The notes under the pieces: model-generated
The model's database searches: none
Told to the model about the DNA's origin: nothing
Seen by the model: only the letters and a program-made list of their open reading frames with translations
Part shown: piece after piece, positions 43,930-52,919 of the stretch
How positions within the stretch are numbered: position 1 is the first letter of the stretch
Layout: each line of letters opens with the position of its first letter
Assembly (NCBI GenBank): GCA_002292325.1
Contig: DBBR01000033.1
Coordinates: 24,924-88,923 of the forward strand
Source: Flavobacteriales bacterium UBA979
GTDB lineage: Bacteria; Bacteroidota; Bacteroidia; Flavobacteriales_D; Sanyastnellaceae
DNA length: 64,000 bases
Direction: 5' to 3'
Position numbers and translations under genes: made by a program

Positions 43930-44706
43930 TTAAAGCTGCAACTCCAAGGACACAGGACAATGGTCTGATCCCAAAACATCGGAGTTGATGTTGACCGATT
44001 GGACGTTGGGCATCAGCCGTTCACTCACAAGCATATAGTCCAGTCGCCAGCCGACATTTTTCTCGCGCGCACCGCCACGGTAACTCCACCAGGAATAACC
44101 GATTTCGTCAGGATGCTTTTCGCGCCAAGAATCACACAGCTTGGCTTGGTCCAATAGACGGGACATGCCGTCAATCTCAACTTGCGTGTATCCAGGCGTC
44201 TTATTGTAATTGGCCTTGGGTCGAGCAAGATCAATGGGTTGGTGAGCAACATTTAAGTCTCCGGTGCAGACAACCGGCTTGGATTCGTCCAGCTTTTGGA
44301 TGAATTCAATGAATGCCTTGTCCCATTCCTTCCGGAAAGGCAACCGTTTAAGCCCAGACGAAGAATTGGGTGTGTAAACCGTGACAAAATGAAAGGCTTC
44401 GAATTCTGCATGCAGCACCCGACCCTCATCATCTAATCCGTCCACTCCGATTCCTGCTTGCACTTGAAGCGGCTCAATCCGCGATAGAATAGCCGTTCCA
44501 GAATACCCCTTTTTAATGGCAGAACTTGAATACATATGATAGCTTTCCAATCCGGGCAAACCAAAAAGCGCTTCCCGCACTTGATCATCTTGGGCTTTTG
44601 TTTCCTGAATTCCGATTACATCCGCATCCAACGTCTGGAGAAGTTGATCAAAGTCTTTTTTGACAATGGCTCTTATTCCGTTCACATTCCAGGTCGATAA
44701 TTTCAT
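43930..44706 (-). CDS. xthA: Exodeoxyribonuclease III / AP endonuclease
   Basis: A 258-residue DNA repair enzyme that cuts at abasic sites. Motifs of the exonuclease-endonuclease-phosphatase fold: WNVNGIRA (near 5-12), GIQETKAQ with metal-binding Glu, VYTPNSSS, CTGDLNVAH, GYSWWSYRGGAREKNVGWRLDYMLVS and GSDHCPVSLEL. ATG 44706 overlaps the stop of the upstream transferase gene (ATGA), which indicates translational coupling; the longer frame from 44739 is not needed. Confidence 0.95.
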   Translation of the reverse strand: MKLSTWNVNGIRAIVKKDFDQLLQTLDADVIGIQETKAQDDQVREALFGLPGLESYHMYSSSAIKKGYSGTAILSRIEPLQVQAGIGVDGLDDEGRVLHAEFEAFHFVTVYTPNSSSGLKRLPFRKEWDKAFIEFIQKLDESKPVVCTGDLNVAHQPIDLARPKANYNKTPGYTQVEIDGMSRLLDQAKLCDSWREKHPDEIGYSWWSYRGGAREKNVGWRLDYMLVSERLMPNVQSVNINSDVLGSDHCPVSLELQL

Positions 44707-45776
44707 GCTGGGGGTAGTTTGTCTGGTCGTGTCATCCAACTTTGAATCGCGGCAAGTGTCCCACTTAGTTCGCCTTCATGCAAGTGGGTGCCGTATTCCA
44801 TTAAATGGGTGAGGTACGTTTGTGTATCTCCGAATTCCCTTGCTTGCTCCATGTTGATGAAGTGTTGCTCATCTGTACAAGGGTGAATATGCGTTAGCAA
44901 AAAATGCTTGCGCTCTGCGCAAAACCCTAAGATGCACATGCCGTCTAAATCGTGTCCAAGCTCCAAAATCCACGGCATGTGCAGAAATCGATCTTTCCAC
45001 AATGGCATGTACCCCATGCTGAAGTATGGATAAAACCAAGATTTGAAGAGCACACCCTCTGCTTCAAGGGCTCGCTTAACTGAAGCCATAGCTTGACGCA
45101 ATCCGAAGGCAATGGTTCGTTCTGGATCAAAATTGGCATGTTTGCCCCAACGTTTGCTTGGGGTGTAGTATTCCATATCTCCCAAGGCCAATTTGTAGTC
45201 AAATGGTGATGGTTTGTCTAAAACGTATCCAGGATAATACCATTTTCTTCCAGAAAACGAACCGAACTCGATTTCCTTGAGCATGGTATACATGCCCAGG
45301 CTGTATGCACGGTATTCATCATCAAAGAGAGCTAGAAGCGATGCCATAGAACGCTCGCCTAAATCGAAAAATGACACAGCAATCAACCGGTCGCCATCGT
45401 AAACACAAATTTCCTGGGTATCAAACACGGTCGAATGAAAGCCTGCATGCAAGTATTCATCCAAAGACTCATGAATGAATCCTTTGAACCGGGTTTTATG
45501 TTGTTCATATAATCGTTGGCGACTTTGGCTAATCTTCGCAGGTCCGATGGCAACGGTGAATCGCTGTTCGATCTTCCGTTTTATTTTACGTTGAGACTTG
45601 CTCAATGCATGGCGCGCTAATTCAAGTCGAATATTGACGACCGAATACACCTCTGCATCGATGCAAAGCAAGTCCATTTTGTACAGCATCACAGAACCCC
45701 TAAACCACCCCGAGGCCAAGTACTGGTCGTACCGAGCATGCGTCAGTTTGCGAGGAAAATGAGTTTGTACGAGCAA
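44703..45776 (-). CDS. Arginyl/leucyl-tRNA-protein transferase-family protein (ATE/Bpt-like)
   Basis: A 357-residue protein with the C-terminal fold of aminoacyl-tRNA--protein transferases. ISQSRQRLYEQHKTRF (about 83-98) matches the SxxxxxLYxxY pattern. DRLIAVSFFDLGERSMASLLALFDD is the GNAT-like core, and KWYYPGYVLDKPSPFDYKL matches the GYVVPxxPxMxYK segment. The N-terminal part is shorter in Cys motifs than canonical Bpt. It would attach an amino acid to protein N-termini in the N-degron pathway; ClpS, which reads N-degrons, is 3 kb away. Start is TTG (45776), the first start codon after an in-frame TAA. Linked to xthA by an ATGA overlap. Confidence 0.75.
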   Translation of the reverse strand: MLVQTHFPRKLTHARYDQYLASGWFRGSVMLYKMDLLCIDAEVYSVVNIRLELARHALSKSQRKIKRKIEQRFTVAIGPAKISQSRQRLYEQHKTRFKGFIHESLDEYLHAGFHSTVFDTQEICVYDGDRLIAVSFFDLGERSMASLLALFDDEYRAYSLGMYTMLKEIEFGSFSGRKWYYPGYVLDKPSPFDYKLALGDMEYYTPSKRWGKHANFDPERTIAFGLRQAMASVKRALEAEGVLFKSWFYPYFSMGYMPLWKDRFLHMPWILELGHDLDGMCILGFCAERKHFLLTHIHPCTDEQHFINMEQAREFGDTQTYLTHLMEYGTHLHEGELSGTLAAIQSWMTRPDKLPPA

Positions 45777-45802
45777 AATTTAATTCGAGTCTGTCGCCGC
45801 AA

Positions 45803-46798
45803 CTAGTCCTTCGTTGCGCTCAATAATTCTTTCAACCCACCAACGCTGCTCATCAAGCCGCTTGCCTCATAAGGCATGAAGACTGTTTTACTTCCAGCGC
45901 CACCATCCTTCAGGACGGCTTCAATGGTGTCGATGTATTTGATTGCGATCAAGTACTGGGTCGGATCGGCCTTTGTATCGGAAACTGCATTCGCGATTTT
46001 TCGGATCGCTTCAGCTTCAGCTTCAGCAATCTGCAAACGTGCATTGGCTTCTCCTTCAGCTTGGAGGATTTTAGCTTGGCGATGACCTTCTGCCTGGTTA
46101 ATGTCGGCTCCCTTTCGTCCTTCGGCCTCAAGAATGGCCGCTTTTTTAGTGCCCTCTGCGTCAATAATTTGTGCTCTTCGCGTCCGTTCTGCTCGCATTT
46201 GCTTCTCCATGGCCTCTTTGATGTCAGTGGGCGGATTAATGTCTTGAAGTTCAACCCGGTTGACCTTTACTCCCCATTTATTCGTAGCCTCATCCAAAAT
46301 TGCACGCAGTTTCATGTTAATGGTATCGCGTGATGTCAAGCATTCATCAAGTTCCAACTCTCCAATGACGTTTCTTAATGTCGTCTGCGTTAGTTTTTCG
46401 ATGGCGTTGGGCAAATTATTGATTTCATAAACGGCCTTGACGGGATCAATGATTTGGAAATAAATCAGTGCATTGATCTCGGTAACCACATTGTCTTTGG
46501 TTATGACGCCCTGTTTAGGAAAGTCGAACACTGTTTCTCTTTGGTCCACACGCTCCTTCAATTTGTATTGCGTGACCTTGGCGCCGTTCGGACGCTCAGC
46601 AATGACCCGCATGGCAATTTCACGAGGGCGGTCGACCAATGGAATGATGATGTTAATACCAGCATTCAATGTGGTGCGGTATTTTCCCAGCCGCTCGATC
46701 ACCATAGCTTCACTTTGTCGAACGATGCGAACACCTTTTATGATGATGACAGTCGTGAAGAGAAAAAAGATGGTAGCTAATACTCCTGTAGCAGTCAT
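45803..46798 (-). CDS. SPFH/Band 7 membrane protein (stomatin/QmcA-like)
   Basis: A 331-residue membrane-scaffold protein. An N-terminal membrane anchor (about 3-22) is followed by the SPFH domain (VRIVRQSEAMVIERLGKY, FPKQGVITKDNVVTEINALIYFQI) and a long charged Ala/Glu/Arg coiled coil (about 205-285: RAERTRRAQIIDAEGTKKAA). ATG 46798 overlaps the NfeD stop in ATGA, which favours it over 46861. The slipin-NfeD pair is a conserved operon in bacteria tied to membrane microdomain organisation. Confidence 0.93.
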   Translation of the reverse strand: MTATGVLATIFFLFTTVIIIKGVRIVRQSEAMVIERLGKYRTTLNAGINIIIPLVDRPREIAMRVIAERPNGAKVTQYKLKERVDQRETVFDFPKQGVITKDNVVTEINALIYFQIIDPVKAVYEINNLPNAIEKLTQTTLRNVIGELELDECLTSRDTINMKLRAILDEATNKWGVKVNRVELQDINPPTDIKEAMEKQMRAERTRRAQIIDAEGTKKAAILEAEGRKGADINQAEGHRQAKILQAEGEANARLQIAEAEAEAIRKIANAVSDTKADPTQYLIAIKYIDTIEAVLKDGGAGSKTVFMPYEASGLMSSVGGLKELLSATKD

Positions 46799-47259
46799 GT
46801 TGTGGGATTTTTGTGAGTTGAAGAGACGATTAATGTGTTGCTGTCCACTCGTGTGATCCATAAAACGGAACCAATGGCAATGGACTGAGCTTGTTCTCGT
46901 TCTTCTAGCATGGCCCGCCAGTCGTCTCCATCGATTTTACAACGACCCAGTCCTGTTTGGCTGTCAAATGGCGCGGTGACCATGCATTCTTGACCGATCA
47001 ATGCTTCCACTCCTGAAAGCCGTTCGTTTCCACTAAACCCAAGTTTGAGTGCAAAAGGACGTAGAAAAAGAAAAGCCAATAAACCAGTCAATGCGGCAAT
47101 GGTAATCTCCCATTCAAATCCCAATTCAAAATAGGCAGCGATGGCTCCTCCAAAACTTCCTAAGCCAAGGCATGCCAGGAAAAACCCTGGAACAAAAACT
47201 TCCAACACGAGGAGTAACAGGCCTCCAGCGATCCATAATTGCCACATTTCCCATTGCAT
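46795..47259 (-). CDS. NfeD-family membrane protein
   Basis: A 154-residue short-form NfeD: three membrane segments (about 8-25, 28-46 and 52-70; LLLLVLEVFVPGFFLACLG) followed by a soluble OB-fold domain (LIGQECMVTAPF, GRCKIDGDDWRAML, GSVLWITRVDSNTLIV). It partners the SPFH protein encoded next, with an ATGA overlap. It follows coaE by 9 bp. Confidence 0.92.
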   Translation of the reverse strand: MQWEMWQLWIAGGLLLLVLEVFVPGFFLACLGLGSFGGAIAAYFELGFEWEITIAALTGLLAFLFLRPFALKLGFSGNERLSGVEALIGQECMVTAPFDSQTGLGRCKIDGDDWRAMLEEREQAQSIAIGSVLWITRVDSNTLIVSSTHKNPTT

Positions 47260-47268
47260 GTGCCGAAG

Positions 47269-47937
47269 TTATGAATCAATTGGCACTCCTTTACCAATGG
47301 ACGTAGAGATGTCGTTTAGCAACTGGATTGCTTGGTTCACGACCGCGTCATCTGAGCTGTTATGCAAAATATAGTCTGCTCTTTTCCGGCGCTGTTCGTC
47401 TGTCCATTGCGCAGCCATTCGATTCTGAATCTCTTCGATGGTTGCCCCAAGTCTGTCAGCAGCGCGTTTCGCTCTGAGTGCAACAGGGGCTTCTATTGAA
47501 ATCACGGCATGACAGTCCTGATGACTTCCGCTTTCAAACAGAATGGCAGCTTCACGCATGACAAAAGGTATGGATAGGTATGCGCTGTGCAGTTGATGCC
47601 AACTGCCAAATGCAGCTGAGACGCGTGGATGAATTTGGGCATTGAGCAACTTCAATGCTTCCGCGTCGTGAAAAACAATTTGTGCTAATTCTGTTCGATT
47701 TATGGACACTAATTCACCGTTTTCCCAATTCGCACAATCCGCTCCGAATTCCTCAACGACCCATTGCCGGAGCGCTAAATCTTCATGATAAAGGCTTCTG
47801 GCAGCCGAATCAGCATTGAATGTGGGAATATTGAGAGAACGAAAAACTTGGGATACCAGCGATTTACCGCTGCCGATGCCTCCCGTAATTCCCACAACGG
47901 GCAAAAGCTCCGGTTTATTTGTGGATAAGTCACCCAT
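47269..47937 (-). CDS. coaE: Dephospho-CoA kinase
   Basis: A 222-residue P-loop kinase for the last step of coenzyme A synthesis. P-loop GITGGIGSGKS lies at about 16-26, followed by FNADSAARSLYHEDLALR, IHPRV, and PFVMREAAILFESGSH. A lid region DRLGATIEEIQNRMAAQWTDEQRRKRADYILHN follows in separate helical blocks. ATG 47937 is chosen since the longer frame (48000) crosses the divergent rpe start region. First gene of the leftward coaE-nfeD-slipin-transferase-xthA series. Confidence 0.94.
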   Translation of the reverse strand: MGDLSTNKPELLPVVGITGGIGSGKSLVSQVFRSLNIPTFNADSAARSLYHEDLALRQWVVEEFGADCANWENGELVSINRTELAQIVFHDAEALKLLNAQIHPRVSAAFGSWHQLHSAYLSIPFVMREAAILFESGSHQDCHAVISIEAPVALRAKRAADRLGATIEEIQNRMAAQWTDEQRRKRADYILHNSSDDAVVNQAIQLLNDISTSIGKGVPIDS

Positions 47938-47981
47938 GGTACAAAGGTGTATCAAAACCTCGAAAAACAGACCTTTACAGC

Positions 47982-48632
47982 ATGGAACATTTAATCGCAC
48001 CCTCCATTTTAGCGGCAGACTTTGCCAACCTACAAAAGGATGTAGAACTTGTCAATGACTCCGAAGCAGATTGGTTTCACTTGGATGTCATGGACGGTGT
48101 TTTTGTCCCAAACATCAGCTTTGGCATGCCGGTGATTAAAGCGATAGCACGTCACGCGAAGAAGCCATTGGATGTTCATTTGATGATTGTGGATCCAGAT
48201 CGGTACCTCCAGGAGTTCTGTGACATAGGAGCGAACGTATTGACCGTGCATTACGAGGCTTGCGCGCATTTACATCGGACATTGACCGCCATCCGCGACT
48301 TGGGTATGAAAGCCGGAGTCGCCTTGAATCCGCATACGCCAGTTCACGTTTTACAAGACATCATTCAACATGTTGACTTGGTGTGCCTCATGTCAGTAAA
48401 CCCTGGTTTTGGGGGGCAGTCGTTCATAGAGCATACCTACAAAAAAGTTCGAGATTTGCGTGATCTCGGAAAGGGGGTGAATGACAAATTGCTCATTGAA
48501 ATAGACGGTGGTGTGGGAAAAAACAATTGGCAAAAGCTGGTGCAGGCTGGTGCAGATGTGCTCGTTGCTGGTTCGTCTACTTTTAACGCAAACGACCCAC
48601 AGGCTGCAATTCGAGAGATGAAAGGGAACTAA
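47982..48632 (+). CDS. rpe: Ribulose-phosphate 3-epimerase
   Basis: A 216-residue TIM-barrel enzyme that interconverts ribulose-5-phosphate and xylulose-5-phosphate in the pentose phosphate pathway. Motifs: APSILAADFANL (5-16), WFHLDVMDGVFVPNISFG, LDVHLMIVDPD, HYEAC, MSVNPGFGGQSFI and IDGGVGKNN with the catalytic Asp. ATG 47982 is the family-type start. Divergent from coaE with 44 bp between starts, convergent with clpS (3 bp). Confidence 0.96.
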   Translation: MEHLIAPSILAADFANLQKDVELVNDSEADWFHLDVMDGVFVPNISFGMPVIKAIARHAKKPLDVHLMIVDPDRYLQEFCDIGANVLTVHYEACAHLHRTLTAIRDLGMKAGVALNPHTPVHVLQDIIQHVDLVCLMSVNPGFGGQSFIEHTYKKVRDLRDLGKGVNDKLLIEIDGGVGKNNWQKLVQAGADVLVAGSSTFNANDPQAAIREMKGN

Positions 48633-48635
48633 GCG

Positions 48636-48971
48636 TTACGCTTCAATTTCTGCGGTCAAATCCGCCTCAAGTAGAACCGAGCACTTAGGCTCAAGCTCGT
48701 CATAGGTGCCGCTCAATACAGCACATTTTCCTTTGAAATGAACCATGAGTGCGCATTGCTCTGCTTGCATTGAATCGTGGTCGCAAACGGCAACGAGCAT
48801 ATTGATGACGTGATCAAACGTATTGTGTTCATCATTGTACAGAACGAGGTTGAACCCTTCGCTTTCTAACGTGTCGAGCAACGAGTCGCTCTGAACCTGC
48901 TCCTCTGTTGAGGATTGGAGGTTCGGAGTATCAAATTGAATCCGTTGGGTTTGCGGTGTTTGAACACTCAT
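48636..48971 (-). CDS. clpS: ClpS adaptor protein
   Basis: A 111-residue adaptor that delivers N-degron proteins to ClpA/ClpC-type unfoldases. After a ~40-residue flexible N-terminal part comes the ClpS core: NLVLYNDEHNTFDHVINMLV with the N-degron-binding Asn-Asp pair, then ALMVHFKGKCAVLSGTYDEL with the conserved His. ATG 48971 is preferred over 49004. Divergent from the LytTR regulator. Its neighbourhood to an ATE/Bpt-like transferase points to an N-degron pathway. Confidence 0.92.
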   Translation of the reverse strand: MSVQTPQTQRIQFDTPNLQSSTEEQVQSDSLLDTLESEGFNLVLYNDEHNTFDHVINMLVAVCDHDSMQAEQCALMVHFKGKCAVLSGTYDELEPKCSVLLEADLTAEIEA

Positions 48972-49046
48972 GGTGCGAAAATAATAGAATGCTCCAAGAT
49001 TCATAACATGGAATGAACAAAAGGACGAATCAGGGGTTTTAATGGC

Positions 49047-49733
49047 ATGGTAAAAGCAAAACTTTTGGTCGTTGACGCAGAATCAAATGAATCTGTACAT
49101 TCCATGTTGGCGGAGCAAGGGTACCAAGTCCATTTGGCACGTACCCCGGAAGATACGGTACTTTCAATTTTGGAAGGGGAGCCTGAAGTTGTCATCTGGT
49201 CTGAAGGCTTGGACCACTTGACCGAATGGCAACGTGTGAAAACAGTATTGGAATCACGAAAACCATTCTTGTCTTTGTCCACCAAGTGGTCAACCAACAC
49301 GAAGCGCACGTCTCCGGAGAGAGATGTTCAATTGTCACTGGATGAAACCACACCTGTTACCAGCGCAGAGGGACTCATATCACGACTCGAATCTTTGGCG
49401 CTGCAGCCTGCAGAAAATCAACACTTTTACACGAAAGTTGGCAATAAGTTGCGCAGGATTGACTTGGCTGATGTTCGCTACATACAAGTAGAAGGCAAGT
49501 ACAGTGCCATTCAATTGGAAAGCCGTCAATACCATGTCAAGGCCTCTTTGAAAGACCTGCTGCTCATTCTGGCATCGAAAGATTTCGTTCGTGTGAGCCG
49601 TAATTTTGTGGTGAACTTAAATCACATCAATCACATCGATGTGTACCAAAGCACAGTGCACATCGGGGGAGAAGACGTTCCTGTTAGCAGAACGTACAAA
49701 GAGAACCTGATGAAAAATGTCCGCTTACTTTAA
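49047..49733 (+). CDS. LytTR-domain transcriptional regulator with degenerate receiver
   Basis: A 228-residue DNA-binding protein. Residues 1-115 look like a response-regulator receiver fold (KLLVVDAESNESVHSMLAEQ), but the acceptor strand reads PEVVIWSEGL, with no Asp at the phosphorylation position. Residues about 130-228 are a LytTR domain (FYTKVGNKLRRIDLADVRYI, VEGKYSAIQL, KDFVRVSRNFVVNLNHI, VPVSRTYKENLM). No histidine kinase is adjacent. Regulation is therefore probably not by classical phosphotransfer. Targets unknown. It is 47 bp upstream of glnS. Confidence 0.87.
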   Translation: MVKAKLLVVDAESNESVHSMLAEQGYQVHLARTPEDTVLSILEGEPEVVIWSEGLDHLTEWQRVKTVLESRKPFLSLSTKWSTNTKRTSPERDVQLSLDETTPVTSAEGLISRLESLALQPAENQHFYTKVGNKLRRIDLADVRYIQVEGKYSAIQLESRQYHVKASLKDLLLILASKDFVRVSRNFVVNLNHINHIDVYQSTVHIGGEDVPVSRTYKENLMKNVRLL

Positions 49734-49767
49734 AAGGTAATTCCATTTAATTCGATGCGCTAGGAGT

Positions 49768-49775
49768 TAAATTTG
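49768..49775 (+). promoter_or_regulatory. Candidate -7 promoter element before glnS
   Basis: TAAATTTG is an exact match to TAnnTTTG. It lies 5 nt before the ATG at 49781, so transcription would start at or near that codon. Either the mRNA is leaderless or the true start is the in-frame ATG at 49796. No good -33 TTG is seen at the right distance. Confidence 0.35.
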
Positions 49776-49780
49776 CGTCC

Positions 49781-51463
49781 ATGGGAAAACCAGATATGGC
49801 GCAGGACGAGAAGGAGAAGCGTCCACTTCACTTTATTGAACAAAAGATTGAAGCGGATATTGCAGCAGGTAAGCACGGAGGTGCTGTATTGACCAGGTTC
49901 CCGCCAGAGCCCAACGGATACCTGCACATCGGTCATGCCAAAGCCATTTGTGTCAGTTTCGGGCTAGCCGCCAAGTACGGAGGCAAAACAAACCTTCGTT
50001 TTGATGATACCAATCCTGAGAAGGAAAGCACAGAATACGTCGATGCAATCCGAAAGGACATTGCCTGGTTGCAATTTGAATGGAATGGAGGAGAGTATTA
50101 CACCAGTGATTACTTCGAGCAACTTTACGATTTTGCGTGCAAACTCATCCTTCGAGGCAATGCATATGTAGACGATCAATCATCTGAGGACATGGCCGCT
50201 CAAAAGGGTGCACCTGGCCAACCTGGCCAAAACAGTCCGTTTCGTGACAGAAGTCCAGAGGAAAACCTTCGGCTATTTGAAGAAATGAAATCCGGTGATT
50301 GCGAAGAGGGGTCACGTGTTTTGAGGGCCAAAATCGATATGGGCCATGATAACATGTTGATGCGAGATCCCATTATTTATCGGATCAAATTTGTCGAGCA
50401 TCACCGAACTGGGCGGGATTGGGTCATTTATCCGATGTATGATTTTGCGCACGGCCAATCGGATTCCATTGAGCACATCACGCATAGCTTGTGTTCGCTT
50501 GAATTCGAAAACCATCGACCGTTGTACAATTGGTTCATTCAGACGCTGGGTATTTATCCGACCGAACAAACTGAATTTGCTCGACTTAATTTGAATTACA
50601 CCATCATGTCGAAGCGAAAGCTCTTGCGTTTGGTGGAAGAAGGAGCAGTGGATGGATGGGATGATCCTCGGATGCCGACCATTTCGGGATTGCGCAGAAG
50701 AGGGTACACGCCGGAGAGCATACGGGTCTTTGCTGACCGTGTGGGTGTGGCTAAGCGGAACAATGTCATCGATGTGAGTTTATTGGAATGGTCATTGCGG
50801 GATGATTTGAATCGCCGCGCTCCGCGTGTTATGGCGGTTCTTAATCCCATCAAATTAGTCGTTTTGAACTATCCTGAAGGTGAGAGTGAATGGCTGGAAA
50901 CGGTGAACAACCCAGAAGACGAATCCGCTGGTACGCGTGAAGTTCCATTTGGAAGGGAACTATGGATGGAGGCGGATGATTTTAAAATTGAAGTCAATAA
51001 AAAATGGTTTCGCTTGGCACCGGGTCGGGTGGTAAGGCTCAAGTCGGCCTACATCGTAGAATATGTCGATCACTTGACCGACGAAGCGGGCAACGTCACA
51101 GAGGTACACGTCAACTACATTCAGAACAGTCGCAGCGGTCAAGATGTATCAGGCGTGAAGGCCAAAGGGACATTGCACTGGGTTTCCCGGTCTCATGCCA
51201 TTGATGCTGAGGTGAGATTGTATGATAGGTTGTTCAATGAATCGGATCCAGAGGCTTCAGGTGACTTCATGGATGCATTGAACGAGGACAGCCTTCAAAT
51301 TAAATCCAAGTGTAAATTAGAGCCGTCACTCGCGAATGCACAAACAGGAACAGTATACCAGTTTACACGACTGGGTTATTTTACAATTGATTCAAAATAC
51401 AGTGTTCCCAGTGGACTTGTATTCAATAGAGCTGTTACCCTCAAAGACGGTTGGAAGGGTTAA
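49781..51463 (+). CDS. glnS: Glutaminyl-tRNA synthetase
   Basis: A 560-residue class I aminoacyl-tRNA synthetase. PPEPNGYLHIGHAKAI contains the HIGH motif (about 41-56). TNLRFDDTNPEKE follows, then YDFAHGQSDSIEHITHSLCS. The KMSKS equivalent is IMSKRKL. The C-terminal anticodon-binding beta-barrels run from about 345 to 560. FPPEPNG and the GlnRS-type C-terminal domain distinguish it from GluRS. Alternative start at 49796 (MAQDEKEK). The stop overlaps the convergent cca stop by 3 nt (51461-51463 against 51460-51462). Confidence 0.95.
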   Translation: MGKPDMAQDEKEKRPLHFIEQKIEADIAAGKHGGAVLTRFPPEPNGYLHIGHAKAICVSFGLAAKYGGKTNLRFDDTNPEKESTEYVDAIRKDIAWLQFEWNGGEYYTSDYFEQLYDFACKLILRGNAYVDDQSSEDMAAQKGAPGQPGQNSPFRDRSPEENLRLFEEMKSGDCEEGSRVLRAKIDMGHDNMLMRDPIIYRIKFVEHHRTGRDWVIYPMYDFAHGQSDSIEHITHSLCSLEFENHRPLYNWFIQTLGIYPTEQTEFARLNLNYTIMSKRKLLRLVEEGAVDGWDDPRMPTISGLRRRGYTPESIRVFADRVGVAKRNNVIDVSLLEWSLRDDLNRRAPRVMAVLNPIKLVVLNYPEGESEWLETVNNPEDESAGTREVPFGRELWMEADDFKIEVNKKWFRLAPGRVVRLKSAYIVEYVDHLTDEAGNVTEVHVNYIQNSRSGQDVSGVKAKGTLHWVSRSHAIDAEVRLYDRLFNESDPEASGDFMDALNEDSLQIKSKCKLEPSLANAQTGTVYQFTRLGYFTIDSKYSVPSGLVFNRAVTLKDGWKG

Positions 51464-52875
51464 TGATCTGCCGGGGACAGTCCCATTTCAGCGGCCAATT
51501 CGAGCATGAGAGTTTTTGCAGCGGTGGGATCATTGGGGATTCGACCGTCTAGAATGGCCTCTTTGATGGCGTTTTTCAAATCGCCGATTGGTTTGCTAGG
51601 TGGGATTCCAAACGTCTCCATGATTTCTTCCCCAGATACGGGTGGCTGAAAATTTCGGAGGTGGTCTTTTTCTTCCACATCGCGCAGCTTTTCCAAGACG
51701 ACATCATAATTGGCGAGGTACCGCTTGACCCTCGATTCATTTTTGGAAGTGATGTCCGCGCGGCAAAGAATCATTAGTGCATCGATGTCGTCACCTGCGT
51801 CGAAGAGCAATCTTCGAACAGCGCTGTCTGTGATTTGATTCTTTGTTAAAGCAATCGGACGCAAATGCAGTAGAACCAGTTTTTGGACGAATTTCATCTT
51901 TTGATCCAAAGGCAACTTCATGCGCTTGAAAATCTTCGGGACCATCCGAGCGCCGCGATCTTCATGTCCATGAAAAGTCCAACCGTGATTCTTTTGAAAC
52001 CTTTTTGTAGCAGGTTTGGCGATGTCATGTAGGATCGCAGCCCACCTCAGCCACAAGTCCTCAGAAACTGTTGCCACATTGTCCAGCACTTCCAAGGTAT
52101 GGTAAAAGTTATCTTTGTGTCCGATACCTTCTTTGATATCCACTCCCTTTAACTTGGTCATCTCAGGAAACACGAGCTCCAATAATCCGCATTTATCGAG
52201 CAACTTGAACCCAATCGATGGCCGTGCGCTTAGGATTATTTTGTGTAATTCGGTATGGATACGCTCTTGGGTAATGATGTCAATGCGATGGGCATTTTTT
52301 CGAATGGATTCAAGGTTGGACTCCGTAATCCTGAAATTCAGCTGGGTCGCAAATCGAATGGCGCGGAGCATTCGCAGAGGATCGTCCCCAAATGTTATAT
52401 CGGGATCAAGCGGTGTCTGGATGCAACGATTTTCTAAATCACGAATGCCGTCAAATGGATCGATGAGATCGCCAAATGAGTGTGCATTCAGACTCAAGGC
52501 GAGTGCATTGATCGTAAAGTCGCGGCGGTTTTGATCATCTTCAATGGTCCCGTCTTCGACAATGGGATTTCGGCTTCCCCGCTCATAGGATTCTTTCCGA
52601 GCTCCAACGAATTCAACTTCCCAATCGTTGTAGCGAAACATTGCGGTGCCAAAGTTCTTGAATACCGTAACTTTTCCCGCCTTTAGCGCGTCGGCTGACT
52701 TTTTAGCAAGCTCTATGCCACTTCCTTCCACAACAACATCGATGTCCTTGCACCGTCTTTGGAGCATTAAATCTCGAACAAATCCACCAATGGCAAACGC
52801 ATGCTTTCCCTCTGCATCAGCAATTTCCCCTATGGTTTTGAACAGGGGATGATTAAGGTGAGCTGCGTAATTCAT
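51460..52875 (-). CDS. cca: tRNA nucleotidyltransferase (CCA-adding) / poly(A) polymerase-family protein with HD domain
   Basis: A 471-residue class II nucleotidyltransferase. Head domain: AIGGFVRDLML (28-38) and DIDVVVEG with the catalytic Asp pair; neck RRDFTINALAL; DPFDGIRDLENRCI; and DPLRMLRAIRFATQL. An HD phosphohydrolase domain (WAAILHDIAKP and HEDRGARM) follows. It adds or repairs the CCA end of tRNAs; a poly(A) polymerase role cannot be excluded. Last gene of the leftward phoH-purC-tsaC-cca set. Confidence 0.92.
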   Translation of the reverse strand: MNYAAHLNHPLFKTIGEIADAEGKHAFAIGGFVRDLMLQRRCKDIDVVVEGSGIELAKKSADALKAGKVTVFKNFGTAMFRYNDWEVEFVGARKESYERGSRNPIVEDGTIEDDQNRRDFTINALALSLNAHSFGDLIDPFDGIRDLENRCIQTPLDPDITFGDDPLRMLRAIRFATQLNFRITESNLESIRKNAHRIDIITQERIHTELHKIILSARPSIGFKLLDKCGLLELVFPEMTKLKGVDIKEGIGHKDNFYHTLEVLDNVATVSEDLWLRWAAILHDIAKPATKRFQKNHGWTFHGHEDRGARMVPKIFKRMKLPLDQKMKFVQKLVLLHLRPIALTKNQITDSAVRRLLFDAGDDIDALMILCRADITSKNESRVKRYLANYDVVLEKLRDVEEKDHLRNFQPPVSGEEIMETFGIPPSKPIGDLKNAIKEAILDGRIPNDPTAAKTLMLELAAEMGLSPADH

Positions 52876-52919
52876 CGGCGTATTGGAATCACCTGCAAAG
52901 GTATTCGATTCATGCCACG

